NCBI GenBank assembly: GCA_964023275.1
Contig: OZ029925.1
Span: 12,511,684 to 12,575,683, forward strand
Origin: Norana najaformis
Lineage: Eukaryota; Annelida; Clitellata; Crassiclitellata; Hormogastridae
Length of the DNA stretch: 64,000 nt
Reading direction: 5' to 3'
Part shown: one piece after another, positions 1 to 12,125 of the stretch
Numbering within the stretch: position 1 is the stretch's first letter
Layout of the letters: each line of letters begins with the position of its first letter
Notes under the pieces: model-generated
Told to the model about the DNA's origin: nothing
The model's input: only the letters and a program-made list of their open reading frames with translations
Database searches by the model: none
Translations under genes and position numbers: made by a program

Positions 1-155
1 AGTGTACGGTCAGTGTACTCTTTATAGCCGAGTTCACTAGGGGGCACTAGCTGAAATCTCAAAAACAAATTCCTGCCCTGGTGGGGATTTTAACCCCAAT
101 CTTACGACTGACAGCCGAGTATGCTAACCACTAGACCATCGGTCTGTCCAGAAAT
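1..155 (-). mobile_element. SINE family A copy (tRNA-derived), cut by window edge
   Basis: Read on the minus strand, it has an A-box-like GGTCTAGTGGTTAGCATACT and a B-box-like GGGGTTAAAATCCCCAC, followed by the body shared with the copies near 6.2 kb and 12.6 kb (CTGTTCCACTAG-type and AGTGTAC GGTCAGTGTAC motifs). Confidence 0.65.
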
Positions 156-189
156 GTGTCGAATAATCATCCTTCTAATTGTGCCAGAG

Positions 190-480
190 TGTCTCTTCTT
201 TCCAGGCATTGCTTTCAAGAATGACGAGAAGGAATGACGAGAAGGAAGAAGATGAAGAGGCGAATAGAGACGGAGAAGCGGAGAAGAGCTAGATAAACGA
301 GTGCATGGATGGTCAGAAGTAGTCAGACCAATAGCAGAAGACTGGCAGGGAGCAGGAAGAAGCAAGAGAATGCGGACAAAAGGAGGAAATGATGGAGTAG
401 TATTAGGAAAAGAAGGATGAGGCGACCGAAGAAAACGAGGAGTAGGAGGCGGAAGACGAGAAAGGGAAGACTCGTTACAT
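190..480. other. Purine-rich GA tract, no gene seen
   Basis: The stretch is dominated by GAAGG, GACGAG and GAGGCG words with a short direct duplication of GAATGACGAGAAG near 220. I see no exon or repeat-family match. Confidence 0.5.
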
Positions 481-544
481 CACTGTTATTAAGAAAGACA
501 TTTATCATTGCATCTCTAGCTTGTTGTCCATACGACCAATCATC

Positions 545-940
545 TCCGTAACTTCGCCCTTGCGCTTGCCTCTTCTGTCTGTCCGGTCCGTCCGTCAAGT
601 TCGTCCGTCTAGATATGTCCGTCTGTCTTTCTCTGTATGTCCGTTAGTTCGTCTGTCGGTCCATCTGTCTTTCTCTGTATGTCCGTCAGTTCGTCAGTCG
701 GTCCATCTGTCTTTCTCTGTATGTCCGTCAGTTCGTCAGTCGGTCCATCTGTCTTTCTCTGTCTGTCTGTCTGTCTGTCCGTCCGTCAGTTCGTCTGTCT
801 GTCAATCTGTCTTTCTCCGCATGTCTGTCCGTCCATCAGTTCTTCTGTATGTTCATCTGTCTTACTCTGTATGTCTGTCTGTCTGTCGGTCGATCCCTGT
901 CGGTATCCATACCCGTCCGTCCGTCCGTCCGTCTGTCCAT
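545..940 (+). repeat. CTGT/CCGT microsatellite with 42-bp higher-order unit
   Basis: Tetranucleotides GTCT, GTCC and GTCA fill the interval. Between about 625 and 770 they form a 42-bp unit containing TTTCTCTGTATGTCCGTCAG repeated about three times. The unit length is a multiple of three, so all frames are open and give spurious Ser-Val-Cys-Leu proteins. Confidence 0.9.
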
Positions 941-949
941 CGTCTATTA

Positions 950-1258
950 GGAATGCTGCCATCCGGTGCATCGTCTCCCGTCCATCCCCTGTCGGTCCCG
1001 TCCTTCAACGTTGTTTACAACGAGACCAAGGTGACCCAGACTCCGGCGAACGTACCGACGGTCGATAATCCCCTCCCTCGAAGGAGCCACACGCTCTTCC
1101 TCCATCCCGCTATCGCTCCTCCTCCCACTCCTAATCCTCCCCTCCTTCCGCACATCCGCCCCAGCAGCTTCTTTGCGTGATCCAGGCACTCACCGACGAT
1201 GCACCGTTACAGATAAACAACCATCATCATCAGCAGCAGCAGCAGCACGACTGTCTAG
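950..1258. other. C-rich single-copy-looking stretch, no gene seen
   Basis: Pyrimidine-rich sequence with a short CAG run near 1228-1246. No splice-bounded frame resembling a protein was recognised. Confidence 0.4.
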
Positions 1259-1261
1259 TGG

Positions 1262-1500
1262 ATGTCACGCAGAACTGTCAACCAAGAGGACGCAGGTTCA
1301 AATTCCCCAAAGAGAAAATGTTTTTAGAATTCTGCTTCAGTAGCGCCCCTCCGCTAGCCATTCTTGGTTGCACACTATCGGTGAGAAAATCAGGCGGCCA
1401 AGGACAGGACTGGGCATTCGCCGAGGGTATGAAAATAAAGTCGCTTCATAGCCATGGCTGCCTCTCAGCGTTAGCTCAATAAACGATAAAGATCGAATTA
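1262..1500 (+). mobile_element. SINE family A copy
   Basis: The B-box region reads GCAGGTTCAAATTCCCC. It is followed by the family body (AGAATTCTGCTTCAGTAGCG, GAGAGGC-type end with ATGGCTGCCTCTCAG) seen inverted at 6.2 and 12.6 kb. Confidence 0.6.
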
Positions 1501-1526
1501 TTATCATGAGTTTACTAGCCTAGTCA

Positions 1527-1690
1527 ATAACTGAACGTGTACAGCGCCCTTTTTCGGCCTCGGCCGTACTAAGGTACTCTATAAATCGTTATTATTATTA
1601 TTATATCATTATTATTATTACTATTAATATTATATTGTTATGATTACTATTAATATTATATTATTAATATATTATTATTATTATTATATT
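1527..1690 (+). repeat. Dispersed repeat B tail plus ATT microsatellite
   Basis: The segment AACTGAACGTGTACAGCGCC, then TTTTTCGGCCTCGGCCGTAC and CTCTATAAATCG, is nearly repeated at 22384 and in part at 27150. It ends in an ATT/ATA microsatellite, the usual layout of a retroposon 3' end. Confidence 0.65.
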
Positions 1691-1694
1691 ATCA

Positions 1695-2230
1695 CATTGG
1701 CTTAGATTACATTCTGGTAACCAAGCAACTCGATCACTTCCTTCAACGAGGATCCTGGTCGTAAACGGATAGAAAACAGCCGATAATTAAGAGCAAAGCT
1801 CACAGCCACAAAACAGAAAAAAGAAGCCGCAAACAAAGTCATAAAGACTAAGTAAGAACCAAGAGTCATAAAAAACTCATAAAACACCAAATGGCCATCA
1901 TAACACCCCCACAGAAATAAATAAATCTGCACAGCCTTCACAATAAATTATGCTCAAACCATAGATACATAAAACCCAATCAACAAACCGGTTGGTACGT
2001 GTCATACAAGGAAATTAGGCTCAAACCACAGAGCCATAAAACTAAACAAAACTAAGGCCATAGAGGTATAACAACAACTTAAGCTCAACCAAGAGATTTC
2101 CAAAACCTAATAGCTGAGTAAAATAATACCATATTAAAAAAGCATAGAGTCTTGACGCCAAACAATTTTCATTATACACAGAGTCAAGAAATCAAACTAT
2201 GCTCAAACCATACATTCACTTCCACATCAT
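1695..2230. other. AT-rich stretch with degenerate GCTCAAACCA repeats
   Basis: GCTCAAACCA-AGAGCCATAAAA-like words recur at about 1951, 2011, 2070 and 2200, so this looks like a decayed tandem repeat. No coding signal. Confidence 0.35.
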
Positions 2231-2242
2231 ATACTCTAGGTA

Positions 2243-2505
2243 CACAACAGCCTAATGGTTAGGGTGCTGGACACTCCAACCAGAGGTCAGCAGTTCAAAT
2301 CCCCACCCAACAGAAAGACGTTTTGAGATTTCTGTTTCACTATGACCTTCAAGCAAACTCAACTATAAAATGAGCGCGTCTACTGATCACTGTTGATGTG
2401 AAGACAAGGAGGCAATGGTAAGGACTGACCAGATCTGTCAAGGCCATCTGCAGAGCTAAGAAAAGGAAGTCGCTACCACTTCAGCCCATGGCTGATCTAA
2501 TCAAA
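2243..2505 (+). mobile_element. SINE family A copy
   Basis: The A-box-like CAGCCTAATGGTTAGGGTGC and B-box-like GCAGTTCAAATCCCC are 30-40 bases apart. The family body TTGAGATTTCTGTTTCACTA and a CATGGCTG-type end follow. Confidence 0.7.
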
Positions 2506-2509
2506 TCTA

Positions 2510-2595
2510 ATCTAAAGATTTCTATAGCGCTGTTATCATAATGCCCAAGGCATCAGTCGATGGTCACTTCAAATCTTTAACTGCTCTTAAATAAC
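2510..2595 (+). repeat. Dispersed repeat C copy
   Basis: It contains the family core TATAGCGCTGTTATCATAATG followed by CAAGGCATCAGTCGATGGTC. The same core recurs at least ten times across the window. Confidence 0.7.
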
Positions 2596-2689
2596 CTAAA
2601 TCCCTCAATCTCTAACATCAATCTTATCTTAATCTCATCTAATCTACACAGGCTTTATTGAACCAATTTAGACTCATTAGGCAACTGTG

Positions 2690-2965
2690 TTTACAGCGCT
2701 TTGCAAGGTCCTTAAAGGTGCTTTAAAAATGAGCAGATACATACATAATTACACACACATAAATAGATCAATAAATATTTTAAGCTTATCTTAAGATGCA
2801 CACTTTTATCTGTAAGAGAGCCATGCTCCAGTTCCTTCATGAGGGTCTTATAAGGTGATCAGCCTGTATAAGTGCTCAGCTACATACACATACAAATACA
2901 CACAGATACATACACATATATATACATGCATATATATACATGCATATATATAAAAATATGCAATC
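2690..2965 (+). repeat. Retroposon 3' tail and CATA/ACAC microsatellite
   Basis: AAGGTCCTTAAAGGTGCTTT followed by ACATACATAATTACACACAC. It has the same plan as copies near 26940 and 44440 (AGGTTCTCAAAAGACGCTAT then CATACATA). Confidence 0.55.
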
Positions 2966-3139
2966 ATACAAACTTCGTGCCAGCTGAGACAGCACATTGC
3001 TAGAAAATTGGGGCATCAATGCACAGCAACAACCGTTTTCCTGGTGTTTACGATCTCCGAATGGAGACAGACGTCGATATTCACTCAATAAACAGACGAG
3101 CAGTCCTTTTATACTTGCGCCAACACGCAGTCACGGTTG

Positions 3140-3165
3140 TTGGTCTGTCTGCCTGTCTGCCTGCC

Positions 3166-3215
<50 letters not shown>

Positions 3216-3420
3216 TCTAATCTATCTATCTATCCAATCTATTGATCTACCTACTTACCTACATACATACCTACCCACCCACCTATCTACATTTCTATCT
3301 GTACACACACACACACACACATACACACATACATACAAACATAGATACATACATAGATATATGAACATATATACATGCATGCATACAAACTGTACATACA
3401 TACAGACTGACACTCAGACA
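3140..3420 (+). repeat. Compound microsatellite CTGT-CTAT-CTAC-CA-CATA
   Basis: Successive blocks of CTGT, CTAT, CTAC, CA and ACATACAT units lie in tandem. Confidence 0.9.
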
Positions 3421-3959
3421 GCCAGAGACAGAGAGAGGTTGATAATAAAAAGGCAAAAAGCATCTAAAGCAGCAAAACAGGATAACATCAGATATATGCC
3501 AGTAACAGGAGACAAATAGAGAACCACATAGAACCACCACCAGAACTACCTATCAACAGAACCAGAACCACCACCATCAGAACCGCCCAAAAACCACGAC
3601 CACCATGATCACTTTCCCTTAAAGATTCACCTTACTCTTTCTTTTTATTCTACATAGCACAGCCTTTATGTATATTTTATTCCATTTTATTTTAATTTTA
3701 TTCAACGTATAGAACAAGCTACAGATGGAATTGGATAAGATCAAACGACTGAGAACATAAAAGAGATCGGATCAGCTTAATTATTTAATTCATTCATTGA
3801 TTCAAACAGATAAATAACAGATATTTCTTGAACATGTCCGTCTCATCTCTCATCTCATCTTCTCTAGTTCCATTTTATGGTATCTGAAACCAGTCTTCAC
3901 ATATCTTTTCCAATCTTATCTATTGCATCTCATAACCTCATATCACTTTCACTTCTCTT

Positions 3960-4010
3960 ATTCCATCAGATAGTAGCATCTATTATTCCATCAGATAGTA
4001 GCATCTAACA
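3960..4010 (+). repeat. 25-bp direct duplication
   Basis: ATTCCATCAGATAGTAGCAT plus five bases is repeated twice exactly, 25 bases apart. The surrounding 3.42-4.28 kb is AT-rich and holds no recognised gene. Confidence 0.7.
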
Positions 4011-4289
4011 CCTGTTCCGTCTTATCTTATCTAGTCTCATCTGGCCTAAACAAATTACAACACATCACGTAATATTACTAAATTTATTACTTTATCACAG
4101 CAGCACATTGTATCGCATTGCAAGAGATTTATTACAGACAGGAAGCAAGCAACACGATGTATAAAAAGCGTCACTTAATCATCCACGGTCCGTGGAGCAT
4201 ACAGAGCATTAGGAAACCGTTGGCGTCCAATAGAATTCAAATGCATCAGCCACCGGAATACTATATGGCGAGTCTTGTGAACCACAAAT

Positions 4290-4700
4290 ACTGTTTCTGT
4301 CTGTCTGTATGTATGTATGTATGTCTGTCTGTCTGTCAGGCAGTCTATATATCTGCCTGTCTGTCTTTGTCTCTCGGTGCCTCAGCAGCTTTCGGACTCT
4401 GCGTCTGTCCGTGTGCCTGTCTGCCTGTGTGTCTGTCAGTCTGTATCTGACCTACTCTTCGTTTGTTTATCAGTCTTTCTCATTCCGTCTCCTCTGTTTC
4501 AGTCTGTCGCCCTCTGTCGCCCTATATCATCCAGTCTCTGCCTCTGTCTTTCTCCCTCTGCCTTTCTTTGTCATGCCTCTGTTTCAGTCTGCCTGTGTTT
4601 CTCTCTCTCTGTGTTTGTGTCTGTCTCCGTGTATGTTTCTATCATTGTTTCTGTCTCAGTCTCTGCATCGATCTCTGCCTCCGTTTATTGCGTGCCTCTG
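4290..4700 (+). repeat. CTGT-type microsatellite
   Basis: Long runs of GTCT, GTAT and CTCTGTCT words. They are open in several frames only because of their composition. Confidence 0.85.
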
Positions 4701-5157
4701 TATCCTGTGCGTCGTCGTCAAAAGAACAGCAACTGCTGTTTACCGATTAAGACCGGGTCAAAGTTTAGACGAGAAATACCCTGGGACATTTCCATGCATG
4801 GCGACAACTGAAGCCAGCTACGTGCATCACACCACGTCCGTTGGCCATGCGACCAGTAGAAGGTTCGTGCAGGTTAACAATGGGGCTCTCGTGGAGGGGG
4901 TGCGAGTTTGTGGGGTGGTTGTCTGTACCCTCGCACGGAGTTCTAATTCTTACACGTAGATTTCCATAACTCACCACAGAGTGACTTCTGGTTTCCTCGA
5001 CCTATCGGATATCGACCGTGCCTCTTGTGTGTGTGTCTGTGTGTACGTGTCTGTGTGCGTGTAAGTGCGTGAGTGTGTGCCAGTATGTGTGTGTGTGTGT
5101 TCGATTTAAAGATGACCTCGGTTACCAACAGTTCGACAATGTGACAATTCGACTGCA

Positions 5158-5240
5158 CATGATAAGCCGGGGATTCGAACCCGAATCACCGCCGAGGTGA
5201 AAAGCCTACACCACAGCTGCTCGGGCGTCGTGCATCTTGC
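5158..5240 (-). mobile_element. tRNA-like SINE head
   Basis: The minus strand has a perfect B box GGGTTCGAATCCC and an A-box-like AGCTGTGGTGTAGGC. The would-be acceptor stem does not pair (3' end CCCCGGC against 5' GCCCGAG), so a SINE head is likelier than a working tRNA. Confidence 0.5.
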
Positions 5241-5389
5241 CATCGTCTCCAACGAATTACGATTTTTGACTATGGTTTCGTTGGAAGCAAAGGTGTGCTC
5301 AACAGTCTATTGGTTACTTTGCTGGACTGTCAGCCTAGAGGTCTGTCGTTCGGCGGTACGGGGTGACTTGCTTGTCCCACGGTCCGAAC

Positions 5390-5640
5390 AGCTACGGCCC
5401 AGCGCAGAAGTTTTGCTGTGGTTGGTCCCGCTTTTTGGAATGGGCTTCCTAATGACCTACGCCAGGAACTTCTTAGTCTATCTCCCACTCTTTTTCGCAA
5501 GCGCTTGAAGACCTTCTTATTTCCCAGTGCTTCTCGGTTGTAGGGCCGGGAGCGCCTCTGAGCAGTTTACCTCGAAGTGGCGCTTTATCAATTTTTGATT
5601 ACATTACATCACATTACAGCAATATCAACACTGGTATTCA
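5390..5640 (+). mobile_element. Decayed LINE: C-terminus of reverse-transcriptase ORF and 3' tail
   Basis: One frame reads WNGLPNDLRQELLSLSPTLF then RKRLKTFLFP, the usual carboxy end of CR1/L2-group ORF2 proteins. Upstream a shifted frame gives a SYG..FAVVGPA-like piece. A 3' tail (GTGGCGCTTTATCAA) and ATTAC repeats follow. It is non-functional. Confidence 0.7.
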
Positions 5641-6030
5641 CATCACCATGATATCCATCATCATGGTGACCACCCATTATCCCCATTATCGACATGGCCA
5701 TTGTTGTCTGAGAGACTTCATGCACCAGGCATTTCACCTGAGCGCAGTAAAGACACAGAAACAAGATCACAATGGGAGTCAATCATGCAACACAAGAAGC
5801 TGCTAAAAATCCCAGTAACATAACACGGACATTTGTATGCCATTCTACTTAGTAATGTCTAAAAAACCAGACACTAACGTGGCCTGACATCAAGGCATCA
5901 GTCTAATCAAGCTCTGTCTAATCTAATAACATATATAGCGCCATTACCCAGGACGCAGAGGGACAGGTAGCCAGTCGGTACCATAGTCCACAAGAAGAAC
6001 ATGAAGAACAAGAACAATAAGAACATAAGA
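5640..6030. other. Unassigned intergenic sequence
   Basis: A few retroposon-like words occur (ACATATATAGCGCCATTACC near 5930), but no gene or structured repeat. Confidence 0.3.
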
Positions 6031-6034
6031 AGAC

Positions 6035-6305
6035 CAGTCCGTTAAGCTAACCCGGAGAGGCAGCCATCCGTATGACGTCACTCTTTTAGCCTCAGCAAAT
6101 GCGGATTCATGGCCATTCTTCTTCCTTGCCACTCCACTTTCCAACCGTCAGTGTACGGTCAGTGTACCCATTGTATATCTGATTTTGCTAAAGGGTGCTC
6201 GTGGAACAGAATTTTGGAACGTTTTCTGCCCTGGCGAGGATCTGAACCCTGGACCTCAGGGTTGGGTGACTGTTCAAGAAGCTAACCAGAACAGGGCAGA
6301 TTCAA
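6035..6305 (-). mobile_element. SINE family A copy, near full length
   Basis: The minus strand shows GAACAGTCACCCAACCC and GGGTTCAGATCCTCGCCAGG (B box), then the body and an end containing GCTGCCTCTCCGGGTTAGCT. It aligns by eye over its length with the copy at 12450-12720. Confidence 0.75.
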
Positions 6306-6689
6306 AAGTTACGAAAGGAGGGAGGGCAAGTGGCCCCCGGCTGGATTTCATATGACAGTTTCTTTAGTTCCCCAGTTTTTATGGCCTTTCCCCTGCCATA
6401 CGTAAGGGCATGCTGGCGGGGCTTTTCCTTTCCACATTAGAAATTTCCTGCTTTAGTTTGGCAATCTTTCATAACTATGATAATGTCCACGTTTAGTGGT
6501 AATCCTCACCTTAACCTTAACCATAATTGATGTGAGGAACAACCCAGTAGCTCACCCCCAAACTGAGATGGGTTTCATGGGTGGATTGCCCACTCTCTGG
6601 AACGTTTCCTTGCTATCATCAGGCTCCCTGTAGTTCTGAAAATCATGGCTAAAAGTTTACTCATATACTTACTTACATCTAATTGACTC

Positions 6690-7022
6690 TGATGACTTCT
6701 ATAGCACCATTTTCATAATGCACACAGTATTAATCTCTAGTCGCCACAAACAAAACCACCTTAGTAAAACCACTGTTGGACATGCTGGAAAAGTCCAGTT
6801 TAAATCTGATAGGTCTAATCTAATACAATCTAATGACTGCCATCATAAAGTTATCCGGAAAACCCGAATCTAATCAAACGACTTCTAGTACCATTGTTAC
6901 AATGCAACAGGAGACAATCGATGGTCGTCTCAGCTGAAACCCTAGTAAAAACTCCAAAGCTTTGCATAATAATCCCGGTCGAAATCCGTTTGTTCAGGAA
7001 CACATGTCAACATTGGATACCT
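6690..7022 (+). repeat. Two consecutive copies of dispersed repeat C
   Basis: Cores TATAGCACCATTTTCATAATG at about 6700 and TAGTACCATTGTTACAATGC at about 6888 are each followed by the GATGGTCG and GAAAAGTC...GAAATC blocks of the family. Confidence 0.65.
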
Positions 7023-7029
7023 GCTGCAT

Positions 7030-7960
7030 CTAACGAAGTCCATGGTCTAATGGAGGTTTTGCACTAAATGGAGCTACCTGTGGCCAGGTGAGTAAGCGTG
7101 ACTGTCAGCATTATTTTTATGGTGCAGCTGAGGTGGGGAGATGTGAGAGGGTGTGTGGCTCGGAAGTTCATTCACTGATATGTTCAGGCAGGCGAGGAGT
7201 ATGGGCTTGCGTGCAATGTGTGAATATATGTCTGTTTGTATATACATTTTAGTCGGTAGTAGTTTCGTCATTCGTTGCGGTGATTGTTGACAGGTGATTG
7301 AAGACGTTCTTTGACGCAACAGATTTTAATAAAGATTCTAAACGGAAAGTTGTGTTGTGTTTGATCTAGAGCGAGGCCACGTTATCTCGTGTCAAACTTA
7401 ACGGGTAGCTTTTAACGACACTGATGCTAGTCCAGGATATTAGGGAGAGCGACGTTAATTGCTGCTGAAGCGTTCGAAATGGCTGGAGTGTTAAAAGCGC
7501 CAACAAATAGTAAATGGACAGACAAAACGCTCTCTGTCACGACAACAACTATAGCAACGGTCGCTTGTAGCAAGAAACTTGTGGCAAGACTGACATAAAA
7601 CAATAATGGCAAGAATTGCTAATGGCAGTAAAAACTGATGGCAAGATGCATGGCAACAATCAGTTACGGCACGAATCACTAGTGGCAAGCGTAATTAAAT
7701 GGCAAGATCTGCGGAAACAACCACAGCACTTATGATGACGATGAAGACGATGATGATCGATGACGACGAAAGTGACTGATGATGATTAAGATGATGACGA
7801 CGACAATTTAATTCGTAACTGAGTAATATGGATGGCAGAGTTTTCGAAGGAAATGAAGACAGAGGAGACAACAGCGGAAGGGAGGAAGGAAGGAAGGACG
7901 GACAGAGTAATCTCAATCTAGACCAGTCGCTTGTATTTCAAAGACTTTTGTTACAAGCAT
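7030..7960. other. Intergenic, low-complexity GATGA and GGCAAG words
   Basis: TGGCAAGA words recur between 7560 and 7715, and GATGATGACGA words between 7730 and 7805. No credible gene. Confidence 0.35.
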
Positions 7961-8640
7961 AAATAGGGAGAAAGACATACAGAGAGCGACAGATGGGCGG
8001 ACAGAGGGAGACACAGAAAAAGGAAGAGAGAGAGAGAGGCAGAGAAAGAAACATACAGAATGACAGTGAGACAGAGGACAGACGGATCGATAGACGTAGC
8101 GAGCGGGCGAGCGCCAAGAGACACAGTGAAAGGGACAGACAGAGGCAGCCACGCAGATACACGGACCACATCACGCGAATAAGGGTCCAACAAAACTAAC
8201 GACAAATAGGCAAAGGAAGTGGGACTGAGGAAACGTGGCAGACGCAGACAGACACAGGGACAGACATGAGAGAGAGAGAAAGGTAGCAACACAGACTGAG
8301 AGACAGAGGAAGAGACAGAGCAGAGGGGAGAGGCATAGGAGACAGAGACAGAGGCAAAGGTAGAAGATGATGATGACTGAGCAGAAGAGGCAGAGGAATA
8401 GAAAGACGCAGAGGAAGAGACAGAGGCAGAGGGAGAGACATAGGCGGAGGAAGAGACAAAGGGATAGACGGACGCAGATGTAGAGGCAGAGCCAGGCACA
8501 GGGAGTAATAGAGGGACAATTAGAAAGACAAGCAGACAGAGAGATAGATCGCGGCGGAGACTGAAGCAGGCGCACAGCTAAGACAGTGAAGCCAGACAGA
8601 AAGAAAGAGACAGGCAGAACGACAGATGGATAGACTAAGA
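7960..8640 (-). repeat. CAGA/GAGA microsatellite, about 680 bases
   Basis: AGACAGAG, GACAGACG and GAGAGAGA words fill the interval. On the minus strand this is CTCTGTCT, giving long artificial frames. Confidence 0.9.
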
Positions 8641-8644
8641 CCTA

Positions 8645-9775
8645 CACAGACACAAAGAGTGAGGATGCACTCATTTCGAAGTAAACAACAGATCGACCGA
8701 CTCTAAAAATAAACTGACCTGCTTTGCGGTCTGGAATCGACGCCGCTGACTCATGCGCCGCTGACTGCCCAGCCGCTGAAAAGCAGCCGCTGAGTACACA
8801 GCCCAGTACAGACAGGGCTGTCCAGAGCCACCAGCAGCCCTCCGAAAGGCCTCCGTTGACAACTGGTGCCGTGGCCGAGGGCATCTTGCGAGGCTGACTT
8901 TAGTACTTAAGTAGACTCGATAGGGCAAAATGTCTAGTAAAACCTCCACACATCCCTTCTTTGCCAACACACGGAATGCTCTACTGGCGAGCTATCCACT
9001 TGGTTAGTCAGCTGGCTTGCTGCCCAAGAAAAAGCAAGACTTGTGTACAAACTTTGGTTGATAAAAGTACAAAAGGCCCGTGTAATCCTAAGACTGGGCA
9101 GTCTTTGTAGCAATGGGCGGATCCTTTCGCGGCTGAAGTACGATGATTGGTGAAGATTACTGATGTGGGCGTTTGCAGCAGTGGGAGGACCCTTTCCAGA
9201 CGTAACACGCAAGGTGGGTGTAGAGTTTTGTCCAAGAGGGTGTAACCTCTAAACGTTACTTCAATTGACAAGGGCTGGGTTGACTGCTAAACTCGCCCAG
9301 TGGGCGGAGCTTGCTTATTGATCCAAATGATAATAGGAGGGTGACTTCTAATACGCAAATAGGCGGCGTCTACATTATTCGTAGGCGCAGCTATTTCGAG
9401 TAGTTGTATCAGGCGGAGCGTACTACGTATAACAAGCGTTCTTCCGGCAAAACTGGCAGAACGCCATAGGAGGTTGGGGCGGACTTCTTGCTGAGTGGGC
9501 AGATCAAGTAGGATGATTCACGTCCGTCTCATACAAAACCACGTCAACCAATCTACAATTCATACGAAAACAAACATCCAATAATGCTCAAACATCGTCC
9601 CGCGAAAGTAGGTCAAGACAACGGCAAGGGCAATAAACAGTTGCCTGCGAGGGAAGGCTTCGGGGAAGGGCTGTATATTCCCGCGCATCCCAGGTGAAAA
9701 CGGGAGATTAATGGTGACGTGTCACGTCAGGGCAAGATAGCGGACGACGGATGGGGATTCGGCGATTTTGTACAT
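8645..9775. other. Intergenic sequence with GGGCGGA-rich decayed repeats
   Basis: GTGGGCGGAGC, GGGCGGATCC and AGGCGGAGCG motifs recur from about 9110 to 9500 at loose spacing, suggesting old repeat copies. No exon recognised. Confidence 0.35.
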
Positions 9776-9784
9776 CAGAATTGA

Positions 9785-9960
9785 CCTCAATTCTGTGCAT
9801 GTCAGTCAGTCCCTCCATCTGGAACTCTCTAACTCCTCATGCGTTCAACACTCTTACCGAAACTATCTTCGCTCTAAACTAAAAACTTACCTCTTCTGTA
9901 TGATACACATACATACATGCATGTATGATATACATACATGCACACATACACATGCCTACA
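9785..9960 (+). mobile_element. LINE ORF2 C-terminal fragment with CATA tail
   Basis: One frame reads LELSNSSCVQHSYRNYLRSK then LKTYLF, resembling the W-N-x-L...LKTYLF end of CR1/L2-group proteins. A CATACATG microsatellite follows. Confidence 0.5.
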
Positions 9961-10464
9961 CAGATGGATGGGATGGATGTATCAATGCTGCTCCTGCGTG
10001 AGGAACAGAAGGGAAGTGAATGAGAATAAATCGGGTACAGGAAGCGCGAGAAGACGACGGCGGAGAACTGCATATCAGTGATATTAGTGGTACACTGTAA
10101 AAGTAAAAGGCGGTCTCGTGGATGTCAATTCCACCCGTTCGTGGTATGGACATGGTAGGTGTGGAAACCCACCAATGTATTTCCGGGGCTGACGAGTCTA
10201 GACTAATCACAGTAAAAGGTGGATTCCCAAACAGTACCGCCGAATTCTGCACATAAATTTTGTGTTTGAGAATGTACTGGTGTCTTTTTCAGATATCACT
10301 GCTAAGAGTAGGCCACAGTGACTGCTTTTCTCCTAGATAATTGATGTTATGAGCTAAAGTTTTGGCTACATGAGAGTCTATTCTATTAGACATTAGTCTT
10401 AGCTTGACTCATTTCAAAGACTTGTGCTTGGCACTGATTAGATACCACCTCCATCCAAATAATA

Positions 10465-10910
10465 TATACCATAAACATATATCATATATACACACATCCA
10501 TCATGTACATATACACACACAAGTATTCATGTTCATATATAAGTTGATATGTATGTATGTGTCAGTACGTGTGTTGTGTATATGTACGTATGTGAGTGTA
10601 CACGTGTATGTACGTACGTATGTAGGCGTGGGTAATTAAGTACGCATGTAAACATGTATCTAAAACTGTGAAACGATGTTGTCAATGGAATGATGTGGTC
10701 CCGCTTGTGCTTCAGCCAAATGATCCTTCAACGTCGGGACCAGTCTGAGGAGGTAGGTAAATAGGGTGTCAACGTCTGCTAAGAGGAGACATTACTTATA
10801 CAACGGTATAAACATACATATTATATATACACACACATACATATATATAATTACATACATATGCATATATATGCACACACACATATACATATATATGTCT
10901 ACATGGATTT
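10465..10910. repeat. CATA/GTAT microsatellite patches
   Basis: ATATACACACAT and GTATGTATGT blocks at 10465-10650 and 10815-10900 flank a segment (10695-10760) sharing TTGTGCTTCAGCCAAA with copies near 38870 and 54930. Confidence 0.7.
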
Positions 10911-11600
10911 CTTCAAGCATTTCAAGCGCTAATTACTAGGTGCAAATGAAACAATGGAACGATGAACAGCAGCAATTCCCCGATTGACGTTTACATAATT
11001 ACTAATTTGGAACATAAAGGCCAGCCGATTTCTTCATCGGCCACTCAGGGTCGACTAATTAAGGGAGGGCTTGACAAATTACTTAACTAATTCAGGATGA
11101 CTTCTCTGAACTGAAATTTTCTGTAGAGAGCGACTGAGCGTCAGACGGAAGGAGGAAGAGGCAGAGAGGGCGAGAGAAAGTAAGAGGCACGAACGAATAC
11201 AGAAAAAAGTGAGTGAGAAAGAGGGAGGGAGAGTGAAAAAGTTAGGAGGAAGAGAGCCAGACTAATCGATCCGTCGAGCGCTATGTATATATACATACAT
11301 GTGTGTAATGTATGTATATATATATACACACACACAAAGATAGACAGCGTGAGAAGACCTAGCGATAGGAACGGAAGGATAAAGGGATGTATGGACGGAC
11401 AGAGAGGCAGAGGACGACAGAGAGCCCAAGAGATCATAGGGCGATAAGTGGTTTGGGGGGGGGTGTCTATCGAACACACTGATGGCCATCTGGCGCAAAA
11501 ACTCCGTAGCAACGTTTCTGGCAATTAATTCCCTTCATCGGCCAACGCTGTGACCCAACTGCACTCAGCTTCCCACCATCAGTCGCTCTGGTCAGGGAAA
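10910..11600. other. Intergenic sequence with GA-rich and TA patches
   Basis: GAGAGA-type tract at 11130-11260, TATATACACACA at 11280-11340 and a 9-G run near 11460. No gene recognised. Confidence 0.35.
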
Positions 11601-11629
11601 CATACGGCGGTATGTCGGCCTATCTCACG

Positions 11630-12125
11630 CATACTCTCGTCTCCATTCATCCGTCCGTCCGTCTGAATACGTGTATATCTGTTTGTATCATTGTCTACCT
11701 ATGTTTCATGTTTGTCTGCCTATTCGTATGTCTGCCTGTTTGTCCGCGTCTCGTTCTGTGTGCCTGTGTCTGTAAATCTGGTCGAGTTCATGCTTGTGTC
11801 AGTCTGTTTCTGTCCCTGTTTGTTTGTGTCTTTTGTGTATGTGTCTGTATGTGTCTGTCATATGCACATTTGTGTCTTTCAATGCGTTTCTCTGTCTGTC
11901 TGTCCGTATGTCTGCCTGTTAGTTAGTGTCACTGTGTGTGTATGCACTTGTATCTGTGTATGAGTGTCTGTCATCTGTGTACTTGTGCGTGTCTCTTTTC
12001 TTCTCTGCTTCACTCTGTCTGTCTCTGTGTATTCGAGTGTCAGTTCGTATGTGTCTGTGTCTGTCTGGGTGGGTGGAAGTGTGCATCTGTCTGTCTGTAT
12101 GACTGAGTCTGTCTGTCTGTTTAAA
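11630..12125 (+). repeat. CTGT/GTGT microsatellite, about 500 bases
   Basis: GTCTGTCT, GTGTCTGT and GTATGTCT words are continuous through the interval. Confidence 0.85.

Noticed and set aside
521..1180. Long open frames of Ser-Val-Cys-Leu repeats (and similar at 3.0-3.5, 4.3-4.9, 8.0-8.5, 11.6-12.2, 21.1-21.4 and 22.7-23.3 kb)
   Set aside because: They are translations of CTGT/CAGA microsatellites, open in several frames and both strands, without splice or domain evidence.
5158..5240. tRNA gene
   Set aside because: Perfect B box but no pairing acceptor stem; the same holds for 20822, 27240 and 60345, which share SINE bodies.
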